Below, in pieces: positions 1-5,490 of a stretch of DNA of 8,434 nt. Made by a program: the position numbers and the translations under genes. The stretch is from positions 1 through 8,434 of the forward strand of contig CASEST010000099.1 of assembly GCA_949290725.1 (NCBI GenBank), in the 5' to 3' direction. This stretch comes from an uncultured bacterium (GTDB lineage: Bacteria > Bacillota_I > Bacilli_A > RFN20 > CAG-826). The notes under the pieces are model-generated. The model was given only the letters and a program-made list of their open reading frames with translations, made no database searches and was not told the origin of the DNA. The first letter of the stretch is position 1; every line of letters begins with the position of its first letter.

Positions 1-354
1 AAAAATATTTAATGGAGTAATTTTATTTACATTTTTAATTGCATCTTCTTCTTCGTTACTTTCTTTTTTATGTGCTTTCATCTCTTTAATCCAATCAATG
101 AAAGATTTAATTGCTAATAAACTTAATAAAGTAAAAGCGATCCAAGGGATATAAGCTTCTAAATAATCTTTAAAAGAAGAGCCAACAAAATAGCCGATAA
201 CTGGCATTAAAAATTGGGTAAAACCAAAAGAAAAAGCAATTATTACAATCTTTATTATCTTCATCCCTTTCTCTTTAATTCCATCGCTAGCCCCGACACT
301 CATCGCATCGATCGACATTGAAAGAGATGTTAATAAAACATTTAAAATATCCAT
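1..354 (-). CDS. mntP: MntP-family manganese efflux pump, 3' end cut by window edge
   Basis: This inner-membrane exporter family (DUF204) removes excess Mn2+ from the cytoplasm. The 118 visible residues start at ATG 354-352 and stay open to base 1. The first helix (about residues 3-23) carries SMSIDAMSVG, the family's N-terminal motif with its intramembrane Asp (D16). Two more hydrophobic segments follow at about 34-58 and 64-88, then a charged loop (about 90-111, rich in K and E). Full-length members have about 185 residues with six helices in two repeats, so roughly the second repeat is missing off the left edge. The start is chosen because the family's first helix begins right after this Met. 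No Shine-Dalgarno sequence precedes it. The upstream gap is only 31 nt, so the yybP-ykoY riboswitch that often controls mntP cannot fit there. The family assignment is from recalled motifs and is strong; the manganese substrate is inferred from the family. Confidence 0.88.
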   Translation of the reverse strand, partial: MDILNVLLTSLSMSIDAMSVGASDGIKEKGMKIIKIVIIAFSFGFTQFLMPVIGYFVGSSFKDYLEAYIPWIAFTLLSLLAIKSFIDWIKEMKAHKKESNEEEDAIKNVNKITPLNIF

Positions 355-365
355 AAAGCAAGGAG

Positions 366-374
366 ATTATATCA
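366..374 (-). promoter_or_regulatory. Extended -10 promoter of mntP
   Basis: On the minus strand this reads TGATATAAT, a perfect extended -10 (TGN plus TATAAT). Only 11 nt separate the hexamer from the mntP ATG, so transcription would start about 4-6 nt before the start codon. No good -35 lies 17 nt upstream, as is common for extended -10 promoters; that area is occupied by palindromes. This is sequence inference only; no start site has been mapped. Confidence 0.6.
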
Positions 375-399
375 ACTAATATTAGTTATCGATAACTAA
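374..399. repeat. Two interlocking perfect palindromes, candidate operator upstream of mntP
   Basis: Bases 374-387 form a perfect 14-bp palindrome (AACTAATATTAGTT). Bases 382-399 form a perfect 18-bp palindrome (TTAGTTATCGATAACTAA). They share TTAGTT, so the block is three alternating half-sites: AACTAA, TTAGTT, AACTAA. It covers the stop codon of the fructokinase and the spacer/-35 region of the predicted mntP promoter, the usual place for a repressor operator. No T-run follows, so it does not look like a terminator. I do not recognise it as a known MntR or Fur consensus. Confidence 0.5.
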
Positions 400-1369
400 C
401 ATTTATTAATTTTTTTAAATGAGAAATAGTTGGCATAGGTAAAGCTCCTGCATGTTGAATCGTAAAACTTCCAGCGGCATTAGCATATTCCATGGCACTT
501 AATAATTCCTTTTTTGCTAAAGCTTCTAAATTTTCAATAGTTTTAACATTATTATTTAATAAATAACCTAAAAAAGCTCCAAAAAAAGCATCGCCACAAC
601 CAATCGCGTCCTTAATTTCTTCTGGATTAACTTTAATTGGTTCTAATACAATCTTTAAACTGTCACTAACCTTATATAAAATTGAACCTTTTTCACCTAA
701 AGTAATTAAAATTAATTTTATATTAGGATAATCATTTTTTAATTTTTCTAAGATTATATCTAAATCATTTAACCTAGTAAAAATAACACTTTCTTCATAG
801 CTCATTTTTAAAATAGTAATCTTTTTTAAAATTTCTTTAGTTAAAGCAATCCATTTATTTTCTTTAAACAAATTAGAACGATAATTTGGATCAAAAGCGA
901 TTATTTTATTATATTTGTTAGCTAATCTTAAAAGCTTATGATGAGCTAAAATCGTATTTTTATTTAATAAAGAAACTGTTCCTAAATAAAACAAATCATT
1001 ATTAATTATTTTCTTTTTAGTAATATCTTTTTCTTTTAAACTTAAAAAAGAAGCTTTATCAAGTTTAAAAGAAAAAGTTCTTTCACCATCTTCAAACACT
1101 TTAACTAAAGAATAAGCGATATTTAAATTATCTTTAAATAATAAATAAAATGGATTTATCTTTTCTTTAATTATTGTTTTTAATATTTTTAAAGATTCAT
1201 TATTATCTCGATTTAAAATAGTTAAATATGAAGAATTTACATTATCAAATTTAGCTACCATTGAAGCAACATTTAATGGTGCTCCGCCTATATTTTCACT
1301 AATTACTTTATTATCGATAACTACTTTATCGATAATAACTTCTCCTAAAGCTAAAAAGTTATTTTTCAT
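386..1369 (-). CDS. PfkB-family carbohydrate kinase, probable fructokinase
   Basis: This is a ribokinase/PfkB-fold sugar kinase of 327 residues, normal for the family, probably phosphorylating fructose with ATP in the cytosol. In order it has GEVIID (residues 9-14, the fructokinase-style N-terminal strand), the substrate-loop GGAPLNVA (28-35), FDPNYR (159-164), TLGEKGS near the nucleotide site (223-229), DAIGCGDAFFGAFLG (254-268) with the likely catalytic base D260, and a C-terminal AGALPMPT (307-314) like the GAIPAMPT end of fructokinases. The usual anion-hole GAGD is GCGD here. The ATG has no Shine-Dalgarno sequence but lies 7 nt after a TATAAT box. The gene is divergent from ppk1 and followed after 31 nt by mntP. 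A 2-keto-3-deoxygluconate kinase is possible, because substrates in this family cannot be fixed from motifs. Confidence 0.85.
   Translation of the reverse strand: MKNNFLALGEVIIDKVVIDNKVISENIGGAPLNVASMVAKFDNVNSSYLTILNRDNNESLKILKTIIKEKINPFYLLFKDNLNIAYSLVKVFEDGERTFSFKLDKASFLSLKEKDITKKKIINNDLFYLGTVSLLNKNTILAHHKLLRLANKYNKIIAFDPNYRSNLFKENKWIALTKEILKKITILKMSYEESVIFTRLNDLDIILEKLKNDYPNIKLILITLGEKGSILYKVSDSLKIVLEPIKVNPEEIKDAIGCGDAFFGAFLGYLLNNNVKTIENLEALAKKELLSAMEYANAAGSFTIQHAGALPMPTISHLKKLINVSYR
1311..1335. repeat. Two TTATCGATAA palindromes in the 5' end of the fructokinase gene
   Basis: The 10-bp palindrome TTATCGATAA occurs at 1311-1320 and 1326-1335, with centres 15 bp apart and 34-58 bp inside the coding region. 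The same 10-mer forms the core of the palindrome at 382-399, and TTATCGATAACTA (13 bp) is shared between 1311 and 386. In the gene the copies encode repeated V-I-D type residues, and ATCGAT (Ile-Asp) is common in this window, so coding may explain them. A regulatory role is only a possibility. Confidence 0.3.
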
Positions 1370-1376
1370 AGATTTA

Positions 1377-1405
1377 ATTATAATGATTAGATAAATAAAA
1401 TTTAA
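1377..1405 (-). promoter_or_regulatory. Promoter of the fructokinase gene, leaderless start
   Basis: On the minus strand a perfect TATAAT (1382-1377) ends 7 nt before the ATG at 1369, putting the expected transcription start at or next to the A of ATG. The hexamer 17 bp upstream (1405-1400) reads TTAAAT, a poor -35. No Shine-Dalgarno sequence exists in the 7 nt available. The -10 box is convincing; the -35 is not. Confidence 0.55.
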
Positions 1406-1436
1406 GATAATCTAATTAATCTTTACAATTCTTTTT

Positions 1437-1465
1437 TTGAAAAACAATCATTAGATTAATAAAAT
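1437..1465 (+). promoter_or_regulatory. Sigma-A-type promoter of ppk1, leaderless start
   Basis: TTGAAA (1437-1442), a 17-bp spacer and TAAAAT (1460-1465) make a near-consensus housekeeping promoter. Only 8 nt separate the -10 from the ATG at 1474, so the transcript is predicted to begin at or within 1-2 nt of the start codon. The 13 nt before ATG (AAAATAATAGAGT) contain no convincing Shine-Dalgarno sequence. The promoter lies back to back with that of the fructokinase. Confidence 0.7.
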
Positions 1466-1473
1466 AATAGAGT

Positions 1474-3555
1474 ATGAAGAATATTAAAAGAGAAAATATT
1501 AAACTAGATCAAACAAACTATATCGAAAGAGATATTTCTTGGTGTTATTTTAATTATCGAATAATTAAAGAAGCGATGAAAAAAGATGTTCCATTATTTG
1601 AAAGATTATCTTTTTTAGGAATTTATTCAAATAATTTAGATGAATTTTATAAAGTTCGTGTCGCATCTTTAAAAAGAATCGCTACTTCTAATTCAAAAGG
1701 ATTTAAAGAAGAGAAGATAAAAGCTAAAAAAGAAGTTAAAAAAATCTTATCTTTAATTGAAAAATATAATATTGATTTCAATGAAACTTTAAACGAAGTA
1801 TTTTTTGAATTACGAAAACATGGAGTTTATTTATTAAAAGAAAATGAATTAAGCAAAAATCAACTAGCTTATTTAAAAGATTATTACTATAAAAATATCG
1901 CCTTAAATATCAATCCAATCATGCTTCATAAAAAAGCTGATTTATCTAGCGTTAACGATGCTCATATTTATTTAGCGATCAAAATGGAAGGAAAAAAGAA
2001 AGAAGGTTTAAATGATATCGATTATGCTTTAATCACTTTACCAGTTCATCTTTGTGGAAGATTTATCTCTTTACCTAAAGAAGAAAATCAAAAAAATGCT
2101 TATATTTATTTAGATGATGCCGTTCGTTTATTTTTACCAGAAATTTTTAAAACGATTCCTTATGATTCTTATAAAGCATATGCTTTTAAATTTTCTAAAG
2201 ACGCTGAAATGGAAATCGAATCTGATCCAGAAGAAGGTGTCTTAAAATCCATTTCTCAAGCGGTTAAAGAAAGAAAAAAAGGAATTCCTGTTCGAGCTGT
2301 ATTTGGTGAAGGAATACCTAAAGATTTACAAACTAAATTAATGAAAAAACTCGATATCGATGATTTAGACATTGTCTCAATTGGTGGACGATATCATAAT
2401 AATAAAGATTTAATGAAATTCCCTCGAAATGATGATATTAATTTATCTAATCCGAAATGGGAAAGCGAGAAAATTAAAGAATTAGAAGGCGTCACTTCTT
2501 TAATCGATGCAATTCAAGATAATGATTATTTAATTCATGTTCCTTATGAATCATTTGATGCTTTTATTAATTTATTACAAGAAGCAGCAATTTCTCCAGA
2601 TGTTAGCGAAATTAAAATGTCAATATATCGCGCAGCAAAAGATAGCCGAGTCGTTCAAGCTTTAATAAATGCTTCAAGAAATGGCAAGAAAGTTACTGCT
2701 ATGGTTGAATTATTAGCTAGATTTGACGAATCGAGTAATATTTTAATTTCTCAAACTTTAAAAGATGCTGGAGTTAATGTTGTTACTGGACAAGAAGGTT
2801 TTAAAGTTCATGGAAAAATCGTTTTTATCAGATTAAAAAATAAAAAGAATATTGCTGTTATTTCAACTGGGAACTTCCATGAAGGAAATGCTAAAGCTTA
2901 TACTGACTGTATCTTATTCACTTCAAACCAAAAAATTGTTAATGAAGTCGCCGAAATTTTTAATTTCATTACTATGCCTTATGATAAACATACTTTTAGA
3001 AATTTATTAGTTTCTCCACTTCATATGCAACTTGTTTTTAAAAAGCTAATTAAAAATGAAATCAACAATCATCAAAAAGGACTACCAGCAGGTATAAAGA
3101 TTAAAATAAATCATATAACCGACCAAAAAATGGTTAAACTCTTATACGAGGCATCAAAAAATGGAGTAAAGATAGATTTATTAGTCCGTGGCAATTGCTC
3201 GATTGTTAGCAACATTAAAAATATTACTAACAATATTAAAGTTCATGCAATCATTGATCGCTATTTAGAACATTCTCGTATCTTTATATTTGAAAATGCC
3301 GGAAATCCACTTTATTTTATAGGAAGTGCCGATTGGATGCCTCGAAATTTATATAATCGTATCGAAGTCGTTACTCCTATTTATGATGAAAAAATCAAAA
3401 AAGAATTATCTATGATAGTCGATTTTGGTTTAAAAGATAACCAAAAAGCATGCTTAGTAACTGGAGATGGAAATTATCATCCTATCGAATTAAAAGAAGA
3501 GGAAATTCAATTTAGAAGTCAAGAAGAATTATTTAAATACTATAAAAATAATTAA
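1474..3555 (+). CDS. ppk1: Polyphosphate kinase 1
   Basis: This enzyme reversibly transfers the gamma-phosphate of ATP onto inorganic polyphosphate, normally as a membrane-associated oligomer. Its 693 residues match the family (E. coli has 688). The N-terminal domain has RDISWCYFNYRIIKEA (19-34) and LFERLSFLGIYSNNLDEFYK (41-60). The catalytic half has IKMSIYRAAKDSRVV (380-394), GKKVTAMVELLARFDE (404-419), VHGKIVFI (445-452) and RYLEHSRIFIFENAG (596-610), ending with IGSADWMPRNLYNRIEV (616-632). The two phospholipase-D-like catalytic histidines correspond to H446 and H600, the first being the expected phosphohistidine. The ATG is chosen because the family's N-terminal motif begins about 19 residues in and a promoter sits directly upstream. 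The exopolyphosphatase gene follows after 58 nt. All key motifs are present, so an active enzyme is likely. Confidence 0.97.
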   Translation: MKNIKRENIKLDQTNYIERDISWCYFNYRIIKEAMKKDVPLFERLSFLGIYSNNLDEFYKVRVASLKRIATSNSKGFKEEKIKAKKEVKKILSLIEKYNIDFNETLNEVFFELRKHGVYLLKENELSKNQLAYLKDYYYKNIALNINPIMLHKKADLSSVNDAHIYLAIKMEGKKKEGLNDIDYALITLPVHLCGRFISLPKEENQKNAYIYLDDAVRLFLPEIFKTIPYDSYKAYAFKFSKDAEMEIESDPEEGVLKSISQAVKERKKGIPVRAVFGEGIPKDLQTKLMKKLDIDDLDIVSIGGRYHNNKDLMKFPRNDDINLSNPKWESEKIKELEGVTSLIDAIQDNDYLIHVPYESFDAFINLLQEAAISPDVSEIKMSIYRAAKDSRVVQALINASRNGKKVTAMVELLARFDESSNILISQTLKDAGVNVVTGQEGFKVHGKIVFIRLKNKKNIAVISTGNFHEGNAKAYTDCILFTSNQKIVNEVAEIFNFITMPYDKHTFRNLLVSPLHMQLVFKKLIKNEINNHQKGLPAGIKIKINHITDQKMVKLLYEASKNGVKIDLLVRGNCSIVSNIKNITNNIKVHAIIDRYLEHSRIFIFENAGNPLYFIGSADWMPRNLYNRIEVVTPIYDEKIKKELSMIVDFGLKDNQKACLVTGDGNYHPIELKEEEIQFRSQEELFKYYKNN

Positions 3556-3562
3556 TATAGGT

Positions 3563-3592
3563 TTGAAATTGCTTTCTTAATACACTTAAAAT
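3563..3592 (+). promoter_or_regulatory. Probable separate promoter of ppx
   Basis: TTGAAA (3563-3568), an 18-bp spacer and TAAAAT (3587-3592) repeat exactly the hexamers of the ppk1 promoter. Transcription would start near 3599, giving a leader of about 14-15 nt. That leader opens with GAGGG (3599-3603), a modest Shine-Dalgarno match 10-11 nt before the ATG at 3614, which is slightly far. Read-through from ppk1 is also likely because no terminator lies between the genes. Confidence 0.55.
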
Positions 3593-3613
3593 AATTAAGA
3601 GGGATATTAAATT

Positions 3614-4516
3614 ATGAAAACAGGATATTATGGTGGAATCGACATTGGCACAAACGGAGCTAGATTAGTCATTAAAGATACTTTTTTTAATTCACAACAC
3701 GAGGTCGATTCGGTCGAGGTTCAAAAAGTAAGAATTCCACTTCGTTTAGGAGTTGATGTTTATAAAACTGGCGGAATAAGCGATAAAAAACTTCAACAGA
3801 TAATTTTAACAATGAAATCTTTTAAAGCGATAATGGATATTTATGATGTTATCGATTATTCTTGTCTTGCTACTTCTGCTATGCGTGAAGCTAGTAATGG
3901 AAAAGAAGTTATCGAAAAAGTTTATAATGAAACCGGAATAAAAATTGAGATTATCGATGGTGAAACTGAAGCTAAAACCGTTTCTAAAATCGCTAAAGAT
4001 TTCAATTTAGGCGAAGAAAAATATGTTTTTATTGATGTTGGTGGCGGTTCAACTGAACTAACTTTATTAAATAAAGGTAAACCAATTGAATCAAATTCCT
4101 TTGAATTAGGAACATTAAGGATATTAGCTAAAAAAGATAAACTTGAAACATGGGATAGATTTGAAAATAAGCTATTTGAATATTATAAAAAATATGGAAA
4201 TTTAAATATTGTTGGAACTGGTGGAAATATAAATCGATATTGGAAAATGTCAAAAAAGAAAAATAAAAAAGATGTAAATATTCTTGAAGTTGAAACATTA
4301 AAAGAGCTTTATGAAAAATTAATTGAGATGTCTATTGGTGAAAGAATTGAAGCTTTTAATCTTAAACCAGATCGAGCAGATGTAATTATTCCAGCTGGGA
4401 AAATATTTATTAAAGCCGCAAATATATTAGATTCAAAAACAATTATTGTTCCAATGATTGGTTTAAGTGATGGAATCGTTGATCAATTAATTCAAGATAA
4501 TATAAATGTTATTTAA
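3614..4516 (+). CDS. ppx: Exopolyphosphatase, Ppx/GppA family
   Basis: This acetate/actin-kinase-fold phosphatase probably releases orthophosphate from the ends of polyphosphate chains, opposing Ppk1. Family motifs in order are GGIDIGTNGARLVI (7-20, usually IDIGSNSxRL), ATSAMREASNG (86-96), IEIIDGETEA (111-120) with E119 as the probable catalytic Glu, IDVGGGSTEL (140-149), SFELGTLRI (162-170), VGTGGNINRY (200-209) and IPAGKIFI (259-266). The 300 residues match the short two-domain form without the extra C-terminal domains of E. coli Ppx (about 510). Adjacency to ppk1 supports polyphosphate as substrate, though the family also includes pppGpp phosphatases (GppA) and dual enzymes. The first ATG after the weak Shine-Dalgarno is used; the motif start at residue 7 agrees. 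A terminator overlaps its stop codon. Confidence 0.92.
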   Translation: MKTGYYGGIDIGTNGARLVIKDTFFNSQHEVDSVEVQKVRIPLRLGVDVYKTGGISDKKLQQIILTMKSFKAIMDIYDVIDYSCLATSAMREASNGKEVIEKVYNETGIKIEIIDGETEAKTVSKIAKDFNLGEEKYVFIDVGGGSTELTLLNKGKPIESNSFELGTLRILAKKDKLETWDRFENKLFEYYKKYGNLNIVGTGGNINRYWKMSKKKNKKDVNILEVETLKELYEKLIEMSIGERIEAFNLKPDRADVIIPAGKIFIKAANILDSKTIIVPMIGLSDGIVDQLIQDNINVI

Positions 4517-4539
4517 CCTCTTTTCCAAAGAGGTTTTTT
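4515..4539 (+). terminator. Rho-independent terminator after ppx
   Basis: A perfect 9-bp stem, AACCTCTTT (4515-4523) with AAAGAGGTT (4527-4535), encloses a 3-nt loop and runs into TTTTTT (4534-4539). The stem begins inside the ppx TAA stop codon. The minus-strand transcript of the convergent hydrolase gene lacks a T-run after this stem, so termination should be efficient only for plus-strand transcription. Confidence 0.93.
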
Positions 4540-4561
4540 AATTGCTTATTTAATTAATAAA

Positions 4562-5464
4562 TCATTTTAAAAAAGTATTTTTTAAAAATTCATATCTTTT
4601 AAATAAGTTAGATTTAGTAATTGGAGAAGAAGAAACTATATCATAGCCATGCATTGTATTTTTAATGTCGTTTAAAACTACTTCTTTTTTATTCTCAATT
4701 AATCTTTTAGCTAATTCTACTCCTTGATCATGTAAACAATCATATTCACAAGTTTCAATATAAATATATTTCGGAAGATTAAAGAAAATATCTTTATCAA
4801 ATAAAGGCATTTCGCCTTTAAAATAAGATTTAACTATTCTTTTACTACATTTTGCATTCCACATAGGGGTATCAACATATTTTTTCATCGAGACACTATC
4901 TTTATCATATTTTATAAAAGGATAAATAAGCATAAGCCCTTTTGCTTCTATTTCACTATCCTTTAATTTTTCTAATAACTTTAGAATTAAAAAAGCGCCA
5001 GCACTATCACCTGCAAAAATAATATTACTTTTATCAAGATTAAATTCTTTTAAATTATTAAAAAATTGATTAAACCCAAAACAAATATCATCAATCGAAC
5101 TAGGATATTCTTTAATCACGCGATAATTTAAAAATAAAACAGCCGAATTAGAATTAAGTGAATAATTTTTAACATTTAAATAATGATATGGGGCAGCTTC
5201 ATAAATAAATCCGCCTCCGTGAATATATACAATCAATGGAATATTTTTATTATTAGATATGGATTTAGGAACAATTAAATAATTTGTTAATTTTATGTTT
5301 TTATTTTTAATTCTGATTTTTTTAATTAAAAGCAGATTATTGCTTTTCATTTTTTTAGGTAAAAGCTTTAAAAAATAGTTTGCTAAATAGGCAAAAAACT
5401 TATTTGTTGGAGGTAAAAAATATCTAAAAATTTTAAAACTTTTATCAATTTGATATTTTTTCAT
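4562..5464 (-). CDS. Alpha/beta hydrolase, HSL-family esterase/lipase-like
   Basis: This is a 300-residue serine hydrolase of the hormone-sensitive-lipase (alpha/beta hydrolase 3) group, expected to cleave carboxyl esters; the substrate is unknown. Visible are the oxyanion-hole HGGGF (82-86), LNYR (112-115), the nucleophile elbow GDSAG (152-156, Ser154), a late Asp in ETCEYDCLHDQG (237-248, D242) and the catalytic His in MHGY (271-274, H272). This is a complete triad. The first 55 residues are rich in Lys and aromatic/leucine residues and contain no classical signal peptide. They could form the family's N-terminal cap or a membrane-facing helix. The gene stops at TGA, the only such stop among the complete genes here. 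It lies 26 nt after the ABC exporter gene with no terminator between, so co-transcription is likely. No Shine-Dalgarno sequence is visible; a weak TAAACT (5476-5471) sits 6 nt before ATG. Confidence 0.88.
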   Translation of the reverse strand: MKKYQIDKSFKIFRYFLPPTNKFFAYLANYFLKLLPKKMKSNNLLLIKKIRIKNKNIKLTNYLIVPKSISNNKNIPLIVYIHGGGFIYEAAPYHYLNVKNYSLNSNSAVLFLNYRVIKEYPSSIDDICFGFNQFFNNLKEFNLDKSNIIFAGDSAGAFLILKLLEKLKDSEIEAKGLMLIYPFIKYDKDSVSMKKYVDTPMWNAKCSKRIVKSYFKGEMPLFDKDIFFNLPKYIYIETCEYDCLHDQGVELAKRLIENKKEVVLNDIKNTMHGYDIVSSSPITKSNLFKRYEFLKNTFLK

Positions 5465-5490
5465 ATTATTAGTTTAACAAATAATAAAGA

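Noticed and set aside
360..366. AAGGAGA on the plus strand resembling a strong Shine-Dalgarno
   Set aside because: No plus-strand gene begins downstream; the next DNA is the 3' end of the minus-strand fructokinase. For mntP it lies on the wrong strand.
355..385. A yybP-ykoY manganese riboswitch upstream of mntP
   Set aside because: Only 31 nt separate mntP from the fructokinase stop codon, far too short for that RNA, and no matching leader elements are seen.
4515..4539. The ppx terminator acting for both convergent genes
   Set aside because: On the minus strand the stem is followed by AAATAAC rather than a T-run, so only plus-strand termination is supported.
4562..4564. TGA at the hydrolase end read as Trp (Mycoplasma code)
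   Set aside because: Reading through would add only a few residues before TAA, and every conserved Trp in the window is TGG with no in-frame TGA in any gene. The standard code fits better.
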